Both the position numbers and the translations under genes were made by a program. The notes beneath the pieces were generated by a model, which worked only from the letters and a program-made list of their open reading frames with translations, searched no databases and was not told where the DNA came from. Below are positions 25,518 to 34,245 of a DNA stretch of 64,000 bases, piece by piece. The stretch is from Shimia_B sp038525525. GTDB lineage: Bacteria; Pseudomonadota; Alphaproteobacteria; Rhodobacterales; Rhodobacteraceae. The stretch is from NCBI GenBank assembly GCA_038525525.1, contig JBCBHO010000003.1, forward strand, positions 603,896 through 667,895, in the 5' to 3' direction. The stretch's first letter is position 1; the number at the start of each line of letters is the position of its first letter.

Positions 25518-25908
25518 GCGCGTCGCGGGCGGCCGTCAGCACGGCATCGAAGGGAGGCTCGAAGGGCCCGGGCTCCGCGAGGTCGTGCCACCAGAACTTG
25601 AAGAGATGCCCGCCATCGTCCGCGCAGACGTGCTGGAAACGCTCCGGCACCGGCCCGCGGACGCGGGTGAGGATGAAATGCCAGCGCTCGCCGGGCCAGA
25701 TGTCGTCCCGCACGGTGAGTTCGAGGGCCGAGATCGCCTGCAGCCCGCTTTCCTCCCAGAGCTCGCGCGCCGCCGCCCGCGTTGGGTGTTCACCGTCCTC
25801 GATGGTGCCTTTCACGATCTGCGCGCCCGTCACGGGATGGGTGAAGGCCAGGAGGCGCAGGGGATCGCCCGCCGGATGCAGGACGAGGGGGGCGACCTTC
25901 CCGATCAT
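25507..25908 (-). CDS. NUDIX hydrolase
   Basis: A 133-residue protein with a complete Nudix box: a Gly, five residues, Glu, seven residues, RELWEESGL (about residues 34-56). These enzymes hydrolyse nucleoside diphosphates linked to other groups; the substrate is not evident. It is the last gene of a reverse-strand operon; its start overlaps the end of rnhA (ATGA). Confidence 0.9.
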   Translation of the reverse strand: MIGKVAPLVLHPAGDPLRLLAFTHPVTGAQIVKGTIEDGEHPTRAAARELWEESGLQAISALELTVRDDIWPGERWHFILTRVRGPVPERFQHVCADDGGHLFKFWWHDLAEPGPFEPPFDAVLTAARDALSG

Positions 25909-26357
25909 GGCTTGAAGGGCGCCATGCCTGCGCGGGCCAGCTCGTCGGCGCGTTCATTCTCCGGGTGGCCCGCATGGCCTTTGACCCACTCCCAGGTGAC
26001 GTCGTGGCGCGCGCGGGCGGCATCGAGCCGCTGCCAAAGCTCCACGTTCTTGACCGGTTTTTTCGCGGCGGTCTTCCAGCCCCGCGCCTTCCAGCCGTGG
26101 ATCCAGGAGTTGATGCCGTCCTTCACGTAAGAGGAATCCGTGACAAGCGTCAGCTTCGTGGCCCGCTCCAGCGTCTCGAGCGCGGTGATGGCGGCCATGA
26201 GCTCCATGCGGTTGTTGGTGGTCTGGGCCTCCCCGCCCGATAGCTCGCGGCGCTTTACCTCGGTCTCGCCCTCGCGCGCGATGAGTAGCACGCCCCAGCC
26301 GCCGGGCCCCGGGTTTCCGCTGCAGGCGCCGTCCGTGTAGGCGAAGAGCTCAGCCAC
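25905..26357 (-). CDS. rnhA: Ribonuclease HI
   Basis: A 150-residue enzyme degrading RNA in RNA-DNA hybrids. The catalytic carboxylates are visible: YTDGACSGNPGPGG, NNRMELMAAI, VTDSSYVKDGI, and the C-terminal KGHAGHPENERADELA with the active-site His and Asp. The start is GTG (complement of CAC at 26355-26357), eight bases inside the end of the methyltransferase gene. Confidence 0.97.
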   Translation of the reverse strand: MAELFAYTDGACSGNPGPGGWGVLLIAREGETEVKRRELSGGEAQTTNNRMELMAAITALETLERATKLTLVTDSSYVKDGINSWIHGWKARGWKTAAKKPVKNVELWQRLDAARARHDVTWEWVKGHAGHPENERADELARAGMAPFKP

Positions 26358-26940
26358 GCTTCACCGCCCGAATGAGAATGAAGGGGGAGACGTCGCCCGC
26401 GAGACCTGCCTCCTCGCCCTCGTGCTCCCACACCGCCTCGAAGCCCGCGTCTTCAAGAGCTGTGAGCAGCTCTTCGCGGCTGAAATAGCTGTAGAAGCGG
26501 CCAATCCCGTCCCGCTTCTCGCCAGTGCCGAGTTTCATGCCGAGATGGAGCACGCCTCTGGCCGTCAGCGCCGCGGCGATGGCCGCGATATGTCCGGCGA
26601 ATTCTGCTCGAGGCGCGTGGAGGAGGGAGAAGGAAGCGAAGACACCGTCGAAGCCGCTGGCTTCTTTCAGGGCGTCGAACGTGGCCACGCGGGCGGCGAC
26701 GCCGGGTGCCTCGGCGGCTGCGATCATCTCCGGGCTCGCGTCCCAGGCGTGGGTCTCGAAGCCGCGCCCGGCCAGATAGCGCGCCGCATGGCCCGGCCCG
26801 CAGCCGAGGTCCAGCACGCGCCCGCCTTCGGGCAGCGCATCGGCGAAGGCGATGAGCGAATCTGCGGGCTCGGGCTTCACCAGCGCTTCGTATTCAGCCA
26901 CTCGGGTCGCATAGGCGGCGAGGGTCTCTTCGTCGCTCAT
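26350..26940 (-). CDS. Class I SAM-dependent methyltransferase
   Basis: A 196-residue protein with motif I VLDLGCGPGHAARYLA near residue 44 and WDASPEMIAAA, followed by FDGVFASFSLLH. The substrate is unknown. ATG at 26940 overlaps the DUF3429 gene (ATGA), and its 3' end overlaps rnhA by eight bases, so it is cotranscribed with both. Confidence 0.85.
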   Translation of the reverse strand: MSDEETLAAYATRVAEYEALVKPEPADSLIAFADALPEGGRVLDLGCGPGHAARYLAGRGFETHAWDASPEMIAAAEAPGVAARVATFDALKEASGFDGVFASFSLLHAPRAEFAGHIAAIAAALTARGVLHLGMKLGTGEKRDGIGRFYSYFSREELLTALEDAGFEAVWEHEGEEAGLAGDVSPFILIRAVKRG

Positions 26941-27395
26941 CCGAGGACCCCGGCCAGCAATCCCGCCGTGAGCGAGGCGATGACAAGCGCCGTCAGGAGC
27001 AGGCGCAGCTGCATCCACCAATCGGGCGTCAGCCCCCGGCGATAAAAGAGGTAGTCGAGCGCGAGCAGCCCCGCGAAGCCCACGATAAGCATATCCGCCG
27101 AATTGTCGGCCCCGCGCCCCACGAAGAAGAAGCAGAAGAGCGCGGGCAGCGTGGAGAGCGCGTATCCCCAGCCCTGCCAATCCCCGGCTTTCGTTGCGAA
27201 GCCCCAGAGCACGCCGGACATGAAGCTCAGTATGATCGTGCCATACCAGAGCTGTACGAAGGGGCCGATGAGGCGCGGGTTGAGATAAGGCAGGACTGCG
27301 GCCCCGATCTCCGGGAGAAGCGTCGTCAGCGCACCCCAGAGGAAGGGCAGCACCCCGGCGAGGCCGAGAAGGAGGGCAGAACGTGGGACAGTCAT
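26937..27395 (-). CDS. DUF3429 membrane protein
   Basis: A 152-residue protein with about five hydrophobic helices. Features recognised from DUF3429 are LLGLAGVLPFLWGA, YGTIILSFMSGVLWGFA and LDYLFYRRGLTPDWWMQLR. The function is unknown. It lies between the LysE-type gene and the methyltransferase in a reverse-strand operon. Confidence 0.82.
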   Translation of the reverse strand: MTVPRSALLLGLAGVLPFLWGALTTLLPEIGAAVLPYLNPRLIGPFVQLWYGTIILSFMSGVLWGFATKAGDWQGWGYALSTLPALFCFFFVGRGADNSADMLIVGFAGLLALDYLFYRRGLTPDWWMQLRLLLTALVIASLTAGLLAGVLG

Positions 27396-27416
27396 GGGCC
27401 GGGGTATAGCGCAGCC

Positions 27417-28028
27417 TCAGGCACGTTCCATGGCCAGCCGCCCCGCTAGGAGCGCGAAGACCCCGGCAAAGGAGCGGTTGAGCCATGTCAGGACCCGCTC
27501 GGAGCCGAGGATAAAGGTCCGTACCCGCGCGGCGAAGGCGCCATAGAGCAGGAAGACCGCGTAGGTCATGGCCATGAAGACCCCGCCCAGCGTGGCCATC
27601 TCGAGCGTCGCCGTGGCCGGATTGCCCGACAGGAAGGGCGGCAGCAGCGCAAGAAAGAAGATCGAGAGCTTGGGGTTGAGGATGTTGATGAGCGCGCCGC
27701 GGCGCGCGATGCGCCAAGGATGCTCGGGGCGGGGATCAGCCTCTATGGAGAGCGCGCCGCCGGCCCTTAGCGCCTGCCAGGCGAGGTAGAGCAGGTAGGC
27801 CACGCCTGCGAACTTCACGACCTGGAAAGCCAGCGCCGACGCGTGCAGGAGGGCCGCCAGCCCGAGCGCTGCGGCAAGGAGATGCGGGACGATCCCGAAG
27901 GTGCAGCCCAGCGCGGCCCAGCTCGCCGCCCGGGCGCCGCGCCCCAGCCCCACCGCCAGCGTGTAGATCACGCCCGTGCCCGGGGCTATGACGACGACGA
28001 AGGCGGTGATGAGGAATTGCACGGACAT
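27417..28028 (-). CDS. LysE-family exporter (RhtB type)
   Basis: A 203-residue six-helix membrane protein of the LysE/RhtB amino-acid exporter group. APGTGVIYTLAVGLGRGARA near residue 15 corresponds to the family PGP-type signature, and NILNPKLSIFFLALLPPFL is typical. The exported compound cannot be inferred. ATG at 28028 is chosen (MSVQFLITAF); an upstream ATG would add a non-family leader. Confidence 0.88.
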   Translation of the reverse strand: MSVQFLITAFVVVIAPGTGVIYTLAVGLGRGARAASWAALGCTFGIVPHLLAAALGLAALLHASALAFQVVKFAGVAYLLYLAWQALRAGGALSIEADPRPEHPWRIARRGALINILNPKLSIFFLALLPPFLSGNPATATLEMATLGGVFMAMTYAVFLLYGAFAARVRTFILGSERVLTWLNRSFAGVFALLAGRLAMERA

Positions 28029-28100
28029 GGGGAGGCTCCTTTGCCCGCACTCAAGCACAGCGCGCAGCAGCGCGCCAATGAATAGCGTTGATGCTTAAGT

Positions 28101-28370
28101 TCAGCGTTGCGTCTGCAGGATCTCGATGAGTTCCGAGAACTTCGCCCTTTGCTCGCCCGGATCGCCGCTCTGGATGGCGTCTTCCACGCAATGGGCGGCG
28201 TGATCCTCGAGGATCAGCTTTTCGACGCCTTTCATGGCCGCGCGGATGGCGGCCGTCTGAAGCAGCACGTCCACGCAGTAGCGTTCCTCTTCGATCATCT
28301 TGGAAATGCCGCGAACCTGCCCTTCGATGCGCTTGAGGCGCCCGAGCGCCGCGTCCTTGTTGCTCTGCAT
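28101..28370 (-). CDS. CsoR/FrmR-family metal-sensing repressor, copper-type ligand set
   Basis: An 89-residue all-helical repressor (DUF156). RLKRIEGQVRGISKMIEEERYC contains the first conserved Cys, and LEDHAAHCV supplies His and a second Cys spaced H-x3-C, the Cys-His-Cys Cu(I) ligand set of CsoR. It lacks the residue pattern expected for formaldehyde sensor FrmR only, so copper is the best guess, and persulfide sensing (CstR) is a second option. The start at 28370 has AGAGG six bases upstream; an ATG at 28388 is possible but lies in the operator. A palindromic operator lies between it and the divergent membrane protein gene. Confidence 0.88.
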   Translation of the reverse strand: MQSNKDAALGRLKRIEGQVRGISKMIEEERYCVDVLLQTAAIRAAMKGVEKLILEDHAAHCVEDAIQSGDPGEQRAKFSELIEILQTQR

Positions 28371-28386
28371 CTTGTGCCTCTCACTC

Positions 28387-28407
28387 ATATACCCTATAGG
28401 GGTATAT
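28387..28407. promoter_or_regulatory. Probable CsoR operator between divergent genes
   Basis: ATATACCC (28387-28394), five central bases, GGGTATAT (28400-28407). The ATACCC-N5-GGGTAT core is close to operators described for CsoR repressors upstream of copper genes. It is 17 bases upstream of the repressor start and about 20 upstream of the MauE-like gene, so it can control both directions. The AT-rich palindrome stands out from the GC-rich surroundings. Confidence 0.75.
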
Positions 28408-28427
28408 AGTATCCACACGAGGTCACC

Positions 28428-28934
28428 ATGGCAACCTACCACGTGCGCCAGGACGGGCGCGGGAAAAGCATCGCTGATTACTGGCCGCTTATCGCGCTGG
28501 TGGGGGTCTCGGTGCTCGCGGGCGCGGCGCTCGCGGCGCAGGGGATGGCGTGGATGCCCGCCTTCATGGGCGTCTTCCTCATCATCTTCGCGCTGCTCAA
28601 GATCTTTGACCTGAAGGGCTTCCGCCGTGGGTTCAAGATGTATGACTTGCTCGCGCGGCGCGTGCCGAATTACGCGTTCGTCTATCCGTTTATCGAGCTT
28701 GGGCTGGGGCTCGCTTACCTGAGCGGCGTGGCGCCCACTGTTGTGCAATGGGCAACCGTGGCGGTCTTCAGCTTCGGGACCCTCGGGGTCATTTCCGCGC
28801 TCCGCCGGGGCCTCGACATCGATTGCCCCTGCATGGGCTCGATCCTGTCGGTGCCGCTTTCCACCGTCACGCTGACGGAGGATCTCTCCATGGTGGCGAT
28901 GGCGGGCCTGATGCTGGCAGGCCTCGCCGCCTGA
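28428..28934 (+). CDS. MauE/DoxX-like membrane protein with CPC motif
   Basis: A 168-residue protein with about four membrane helices. DIDCPCMGSILSVPLSTVTL with a Cys-Pro-Cys pair near residue 130 and FDLKGFRRGFKMYDLLARR resemble MauE-type redox-associated membrane proteins, often found with metal homeostasis genes. Divergence from a CsoR-type repressor around a shared operator suggests copper- or thiol-responsive expression. Whether the Cys pair binds metal or is redox active is not shown by sequence. Confidence 0.8.
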   Translation: MATYHVRQDGRGKSIADYWPLIALVGVSVLAGAALAAQGMAWMPAFMGVFLIIFALLKIFDLKGFRRGFKMYDLLARRVPNYAFVYPFIELGLGLAYLSGVAPTVVQWATVAVFSFGTLGVISALRRGLDIDCPCMGSILSVPLSTVTLTEDLSMVAMAGLMLAGLAA

Positions 28935-29522
28935 TCACTCCTCCTCGGAGTTCGCTTCCACGCGGCGTTCGACGCGTGGCTCGTCCCGCGGCTCGCGCGG
29001 CGGGCGCCCGATGACGTCCTTCAGCTCGTCGAGCTCGATGAAGTTGTCGGCCTGCCGGCGCAGTTCATCGGCGATCATGGGGGGAGAGGAGCGAATGGTG
29101 GAGACCACGCTCACCCGCACGCCCCGGCGCTGCAGCGCCTCGATCAGCGGGCGGAAATCCCCGTCCCCGGAGAAGAGCACGATGTGATCGATGTGCGGTG
29201 CCAGCTCCATGGCATCGACCGTGAGCTCGATATCCATGTTGCCCTTGACCTTCCGGCGGCCTTGGCTGTCGGTGTATTCCTTGGCCGGTTTGGTGACCAT
29301 GGAAAAGCCGTTGTAATGCAGCCAATCCACCAGCGGGCGAATGGGAGAGTATTCGTCGTTTTCCAGCAGCGCCGTGTAATAAAAGGCGCGCAGGAGTTTG
29401 CCGCGGCGCATGAATTCCTGCCGCAAGAGTTTGTAGTCGATGTCAAAACCAAGTGCCTTGGCGGCCGCGTAAAGGTTCGACCCATCGATGAACAGCGCGA
29501 GCCGTTCGTCCCGATAAAACAT
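28935..29522 (-). CDS. NYN-domain (LabA/DUF88) protein
   Basis: A 195-residue PIN-like NYN domain. The acidic positions of the nuclease-like fold are visible: LFIDGSNLYAAAKALG near residue 10, GNMDIELTVDAMEL near 97 and VLFSGDGDFRPLIEAL near 115. NYN proteins are predicted or shown RNases in RNA processing. The start at 29522 follows AAGGA at six bases. The C-terminal 30 residues are highly charged. Its stop abuts that of the convergent MauE-like gene. Confidence 0.9.
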   Translation of the reverse strand: MFYRDERLALFIDGSNLYAAAKALGFDIDYKLLRQEFMRRGKLLRAFYYTALLENDEYSPIRPLVDWLHYNGFSMVTKPAKEYTDSQGRRKVKGNMDIELTVDAMELAPHIDHIVLFSGDGDFRPLIEALQRRGVRVSVVSTIRSSPPMIADELRRQADNFIELDELKDVIGRPPREPRDEPRVERRVEANSEEE

Positions 29523-29607
29523 GATGTGTCCTTCCAACCGCGCCTGTGAGAGGACGGTGAGTGGGGGTCCGTCCGCAGCGCTGAGCCATAATTTAGGATT
29601 ATTCTAA

Positions 29608-30201
29608 GTGTCACAAGCCAAGAATCACGTGCCCCGACGTCGGCGCTATCTCGTGGCCCTGGGCGCAAACCTCCCATCTTCTTATGGCGAACCGGAAATT
29701 TCGCTGCGCCATGCGGTGAACTTTTTTGCCCAATATGATTGCGATCTCGTGAAATTGAGCAGGTTTTTCGCGACGCCAGCCTTTCCGGCGGGGAACGGCC
29801 CAGACTACGTGAATGCCGCCGCGGAAATAGACGGTCCGGGCGATGCGGCGGATATGCTGGCGCGTCTGCATGCGATGGAGGCGGAGTTCGGCAGGGCGCG
29901 GGAAGAGCGCTGGGGCCAGCGCGTGCTCGATCTCGATCTGCTGGCCGCGGGTGAGGCGGTCTTGCCCGATGCGGAAAGCCATGCCGCCTGGCGCAAGCTG
30001 CCGCTGTCGGAGCAGATTGCGCGCACGCCCGACGGGCTCGTTCTCCCCCACCCACGCCTGCAGGACCGCGCCTTCGTGCTCGTGCCCCTCGCCGAGATCG
30101 CGCCCAACTGGCGGCATCCGGTGCTCGGGCGTAGCGTGCGCGAGATGCGCGACGCGTTGCCGGCAGCGGATCTCGAGGACGTGACGCCGCTTGGCGACTA
30201 G
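29608..30201 (+). CDS. folK: 2-amino-4-hydroxy-6-hydroxymethyldihydropteridine pyrophosphokinase
   Basis: A 197-residue HPPK of folate synthesis. It transfers pyrophosphate from ATP to the pterin. LVALGANLPS near residue 15, FFATPAFPAGNGPDYVNAA, RWGQRVLDLDLL with the Mg-binding Asp pair and LPHPRLQDRAFVLVPLAEI are family motifs. The start is GTG (29608); the upstream base composition is AT-rich, consistent with a promoter divergent from the NYN gene. Confidence 0.93.
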   Translation: MSQAKNHVPRRRRYLVALGANLPSSYGEPEISLRHAVNFFAQYDCDLVKLSRFFATPAFPAGNGPDYVNAAAEIDGPGDAADMLARLHAMEAEFGRAREERWGQRVLDLDLLAAGEAVLPDAESHAAWRKLPLSEQIARTPDGLVLPHPRLQDRAFVLVPLAEIAPNWRHPVLGRSVREMRDALPAADLEDVTPLGD

Positions 30202-30272
30202 GGTGTTTGCCCTTGCACTTTTTCACTTGACAGCCTATTGCAGCCGCTCACCCCACAGGCATTGGAGCACCC

Positions 30273-30626
30273 ATGGCCCGCGTCACCGTTGAAGATTGCG
30301 TCGATAAAGTCCCGAACCGCTTCGAGCTCGTCATGCTCGCAGCCCATCGTGCGCGGGAAATCAGCTCCGGCGCGCCGCTGACGCTGGACCGCGACAACGA
30401 CAAGAACCCCGTCGTGTCGCTGCGCGAGATCGCCGAGGAGACGCAATCCGCCGAAGAGCTCCGCGAGCGTCTGATCGAGTCCAACCAGACCCAGATCGAG
30501 ATCGACGAGCCCGAGGACGACAGCATGTCCCTTCTCATGGGCGCCGAGCAGGACAAGCCTGCCGACGATGACCTCAACGATGAGAAGCTCCTGCGCGCGC
30601 TTATGGAAGCGCAAGGCCAGAAGTAA
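30273..30626 (+). CDS. rpoZ: RNA polymerase omega subunit
   Basis: A 117-residue omega subunit: ARVTVEDCVDKVPNRFELVMLAAHRAREISSG is diagnostic (split here as VEDCVDKVPNRFELVML and AAHRAREI), with an acidic C-terminus typical of alphaproteobacteria. It binds beta prime and helps ppGpp sensing. It lies seven bases before rsh, the usual pairing. Confidence 0.96.
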   Translation: MARVTVEDCVDKVPNRFELVMLAAHRAREISSGAPLTLDRDNDKNPVVSLREIAEETQSAEELRERLIESNQTQIEIDEPEDDSMSLLMGAEQDKPADDDLNDEKLLRALMEAQGQK

Positions 30627-30633
30627 GAGCGCC

Positions 30634-32793
30634 ATGGCGCTGGACCTCGCCGGGCCCGAGGCCCTTCTCGACCGCGTCCACGCCTACAACCCCCGCGCCG
30701 ACGGGGCGCTCATCGCGAAGGCCTATGCCTTTGGCAAGGAGATGCACGAGGGGCAGATGCGCCGCTCGGGCGAGCCCTATTTCACCCATCCCGTGGCGGT
30801 GGCCGAGATCCTCGCAGAGCAGAAGCTCGACGACACGACCATCGTCACGGCGCTCCTCCATGACACGGTCGAAGACACCCGCGCGAGCTATACGCAGGTG
30901 GCCGAGCAATTCGGCACCGAGATTGCCGAGCTCGTCGACGGTGTCACCAAGCTGACCCAGCTGCAGCTTTCCTCCACGGAAACGAAGCAGGCGGAGAATT
31001 TCCGCAAGCTCTTCATGGCGACGTCCCGAGATATCCGCGTGGTGCTCGTGAAGCTCGCCGACCGTCTCCACAACATGCGCACCATGAAAGCCATGCCGCC
31101 CGAGAAGCAGCAGCAGAAGGCGCGGGAGACGATGGATATCTACGCGCCGCTCGCGGGCCGGATGGGCATGCAGTCCATGCGCGAGGAGCTCGAGGATCTC
31201 TCCTTCATCGTGCTCAATCCCGACGGGCGTCATTCGATCATCCGCCGCTTCATCTCGCTTCAGAAGGAGACAGGCGACGTGATGACGAAGATCATCGCCG
31301 ACATCCGCGCGGAGATGCAGAAGGAGGGGATCGAAGCCGAGGTCGCCGGGCGCGCGAAAAAGCCCTATTCGATCTGGCGCAAGATGCAGACGAAGCAGCT
31401 CAGCTTCTCGCGCCTTTCCGACATCTACGGCTTCCGCGTCATCGTGCGGTCCGAGGCCGATTGCTACCGCGCGCTGGGTGCCATCCACCAGCGTTGGCGC
31501 GCCGTGCCCGGGCGCTTCAAGGATTATATCTCCCAGCCGAAGACCAACGGCTACCGGTCGGTGCACACCACCGTCTCCGGTCGCAATGGCCGGAAGGTGG
31601 AGGTGCAGATCCGCACGCAGGAGATGCACGAAGTGGCCGAGTCGGGCGTGGCGGCGACGTGGTCCTACCGGGATGGCGAGCGCGTGGAAAACCGCTTTGC
31701 CGTGGACCCCACCCAGTGGATGGAGCGCATCTCCGAGCATTTCGATGTCGACGCCGATGACGAGGATTTCCTCGAAGCGGTCAAACTGGAGATGTACTCG
31801 GACCAGGTCTTCGCCTTCACGCCCAAGGGCGACGTGATCCGCCTCCCCAAGGGCGCCACACCGCTCGATTTCGCCTACGCGGTCCACACCCGCATCGGGA
31901 ACCAGACGGTGTCAGCCAAGGTCGACGGGATCCGTGTCCCGCTCTGGACCCGGCTCAGAAACGGGCAGAGCGTGGAGATCATCACCGCCGAGGGCCAGCG
32001 CCCGCAGGCCACCTGGATCGACATCGCCTCCACCGGCCGCGCCAAATCCGCCATCCGCCGTTCGCTGCGCGAAGAGGACCGGCAGCGCTTCATCAAGCTC
32101 GGCCGCGAACTCACCCGCACGAGCTTCGAGGCCGTGGGCCGTTCGGCGACGCTCAAGGCCCTGCGCACGGCGGCCAAATCTCTGGGCATCGAAAGTGCCG
32201 ACGAGATGCTCGCGCGCGTGGGCGCCTCGGAGCTCGCCTCCCGCGAGGTGGTGCAGGCGGTCTATCCCGATCTCGCGCCGAAGCGCCGCGCCGAGATCGA
32301 TCCCAAGCGCGCCGTCCTCGGCCTCGATGCCGACCAGAGCTTCCATCGCGCGCCCTGCTGCCAGCCCGTCCCGGGCGAGCGCATCGTGGGCATCACCTAC
32401 CGCGGCAAGGGCGTGGTCGTGCATGCGATCGACTGCGAAAACATGCAGCTCTACGAGGACGAACCGGAGCGCTGGGTCGACCTCCGCTGGCAGGAAGGGC
32501 GGCACGGAGTTTCCAATACGGTGAGCGTCGAGGTCACCATCTCCAACGATGCCGGCGTCCTCGGCCGCATCTGCACGCTCATCGGTGAGCAGAACGCCAA
32601 TATCAGCGACCTGACGTTTCTCGATAAGAAGCCAGATTTTTATCGTCTCGTGATCGATATCGACCTACGTGATCAAGTGCATTTGCATACGGTCATGACC
32701 GTGCTCGAGGCGGACGCCAACGTTGCCGAGGTTGCTCGATATCGTAACCCGGCCCGCTTGACCTCCGGAGCCGATAGGGCACAAGCGTCCTGA
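30634..32793 (+). CDS. rsh: Bifunctional (p)ppGpp synthetase/hydrolase Rsh
   Basis: A 719-residue RelA/SpoT homologue. The HD hydrolase domain is intact (YFTHPVAVAEIL, LLHDTVEDT near residue 76, LADRLHNMRTM), followed by the synthetase domain (YGFRVIV, FKDYISQPKTNGYRSVHTTV near residue 300), a TGS domain (FTPKGDVIRLPKG near 394), a zinc-finger-like region (RAPCCQPVPGERIVG) and a C-terminal ACT domain (EVTISNDAGVLGRI). It is the usual single long RSH enzyme of alphaproteobacteria. ATG at 30634 is taken because it begins directly after rpoZ. Confidence 0.95.
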   Translation: MALDLAGPEALLDRVHAYNPRADGALIAKAYAFGKEMHEGQMRRSGEPYFTHPVAVAEILAEQKLDDTTIVTALLHDTVEDTRASYTQVAEQFGTEIAELVDGVTKLTQLQLSSTETKQAENFRKLFMATSRDIRVVLVKLADRLHNMRTMKAMPPEKQQQKARETMDIYAPLAGRMGMQSMREELEDLSFIVLNPDGRHSIIRRFISLQKETGDVMTKIIADIRAEMQKEGIEAEVAGRAKKPYSIWRKMQTKQLSFSRLSDIYGFRVIVRSEADCYRALGAIHQRWRAVPGRFKDYISQPKTNGYRSVHTTVSGRNGRKVEVQIRTQEMHEVAESGVAATWSYRDGERVENRFAVDPTQWMERISEHFDVDADDEDFLEAVKLEMYSDQVFAFTPKGDVIRLPKGATPLDFAYAVHTRIGNQTVSAKVDGIRVPLWTRLRNGQSVEIITAEGQRPQATWIDIASTGRAKSAIRRSLREEDRQRFIKLGRELTRTSFEAVGRSATLKALRTAAKSLGIESADEMLARVGASELASREVVQAVYPDLAPKRRAEIDPKRAVLGLDADQSFHRAPCCQPVPGERIVGITYRGKGVVVHAIDCENMQLYEDEPERWVDLRWQEGRHGVSNTVSVEVTISNDAGVLGRICTLIGEQNANISDLTFLDKKPDFYRLVIDIDLRDQVHLHTVMTVLEADANVAEVARYRNPARLTSGADRAQAS

Positions 32794-32812
32794 CGTAGGA
32801 GGGGAGGACCTT

Positions 32813-33484
32813 TTGGTCTTCAAAAGACGCGACAAGCTCAGCTTTTGGCGCCGGGTGAAGGATTTCCTTTATCCGAAGGGCGGCTGGATGCGCGCCTTTG
32901 AATACGTGAAGCTTCGTCTGCGGCGCCTGCCGGACCCGCCCGAGAAAATCGCGCGCGGCATTTGGGCGGGGGTCTTTACCGCCTTCACGCCGTTCTACGG
33001 GCTCCACTTCATCTTTTCGGTGATGCTGGCCTATGCCATGCGCGCCAATATCATCGCCGCGCTCCTCGCGACCTTCTTCGGCAATCCGCTGACCTACGTC
33101 CCCATCGGGGTCATCGCGCTCCAGACCGGTTACTTCATGCTGGGCATCCGCCCGCGCGAAGACATCGACCGCTCCCTCGGTGGACAGTTCTCGGATGCCT
33201 TCGGCGACCTCTGGCACAATTTCATGGCGCTCTTCACCAGCGAGATCGCGCGTTGGGACGGGCTCCTGAAATTCTGGGACGATGTCTTCTTTCCCTATCT
33301 CGTCGGCGGGATCGTCCCGGGCGTCGTCTGCGCGACGGTCTGCTACTATCTGTCGGTGCCGGTGATCCGCGCCTACCAGAACCGCCGCAAGGGCATGATG
33401 CGCGCCAAACTTGCCGAGATCAAAGAGAAGGCCAAATCCAAGGCCGTGCACAAGAAGCTGAAAGACCAGGAAGGCTCGGGATGA
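32813..33484 (+). CDS. DUF2062 membrane protein
   Basis: A 223-residue protein with two to three hydrophobic helices and a basic C-terminal tail. IARGIWAGVFTAFTPFYGLH and ATFFGNPLTYVPIG are typical of DUF2062. The function is unknown. The start is TTG at 32813 after a very strong AGGAGGGGAGG site. The gene is conserved between rsh and pdxJ in Rhodobacterales and overlaps pdxJ by ATGA. Confidence 0.87.
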   Translation: MVFKRRDKLSFWRRVKDFLYPKGGWMRAFEYVKLRLRRLPDPPEKIARGIWAGVFTAFTPFYGLHFIFSVMLAYAMRANIIAALLATFFGNPLTYVPIGVIALQTGYFMLGIRPREDIDRSLGGQFSDAFGDLWHNFMALFTSEIARWDGLLKFWDDVFFPYLVGGIVPGVVCATVCYYLSVPVIRAYQNRRKGMMRAKLAEIKEKAKSKAVHKKLKDQEGSG

Positions 33485-34242
33485 CGACGCTCCCCTACCA
33501 GCGCCTCGGCGTGAACATCGATCACGTGGCCACCGTGCGGAATGCGCGCGGGGGCGACTATCCGGATCCGCTGCGCGCCGCCAAGATCGCAGAAGACGCC
33601 GGCGCCGACGGCATCACCGCCCATCTGCGCGAAGACCGCCGCCATATCAGCGACGCCGATATCGAGGGGCTCATGGAGGTGCTCTCCGTGCCGCTTAATT
33701 TCGAGATGGCCGCCACCGACGAGATGCAGAAGATCGCGTTGCGCCACAAGCCGCACGCCGTCTGCATCGTGCCCGAAAAGCGCGAGGAGCGGACGACGGA
33801 GGGCGGCCTCGAAGTCGCGCGGGAGGAGAATCGCCTCGCGCACTACATCGCGCCGCTCCGCGAGGCGGGCTGCCGCGTATCGATCTTCATCGCCGCCGAC
33901 ATGCGCCAGATCGAGGCCGCGCATCGCATCGGCGCCCAGGTGATTGAGCTCCACACCGGCGCCTATTGCGACGCCATCGCCGAGGGCGACACCACCACGC
34001 GCGACCGGGAACTGAATGCGCTGACCGAGATGTCCACGTTCGCCGATTCCCTCGGGCTCGAGGTCCATGCCGGGCACGGGCTGAGCTACGAGAGCGTGAG
34101 CCCGATCGCCGCGCTGCCCGAGGTGCGCGAGCTCAATATCGGGCATTACCTTATCGGGGAGGCGATCTTCCGCGGGCTCAAGCCCGCCATCCTAGAGATG
34201 CGCCGCCTCATGGAGGCTGCCCGCACCGGGGCCGCTGCCTGA
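33481..34242 (+). CDS. pdxJ: Pyridoxine 5'-phosphate synthase
   Basis: A 253-residue TIM-barrel enzyme condensing 1-deoxyxylulose 5-phosphate and 3-amino-2-oxopropyl phosphate to pyridoxine phosphate. LGVNIDHVATVRNARGG, HLREDRRHI, VPEKREERTTEGG, ELHTGAYCDA, HAGHGLSYESV and NIGHYLIGEAIF are all family motifs. The start overlaps the DUF2062 stop. Confidence 0.97.
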   Translation: MTTLPYQRLGVNIDHVATVRNARGGDYPDPLRAAKIAEDAGADGITAHLREDRRHISDADIEGLMEVLSVPLNFEMAATDEMQKIALRHKPHAVCIVPEKREERTTEGGLEVAREENRLAHYIAPLREAGCRVSIFIAADMRQIEAAHRIGAQVIELHTGAYCDAIAEGDTTTRDRELNALTEMSTFADSLGLEVHAGHGLSYESVSPIAALPEVRELNIGHYLIGEAIFRGLKPAILEMRRLMEAARTGAAA

Positions 34243-34245
34243 TCC

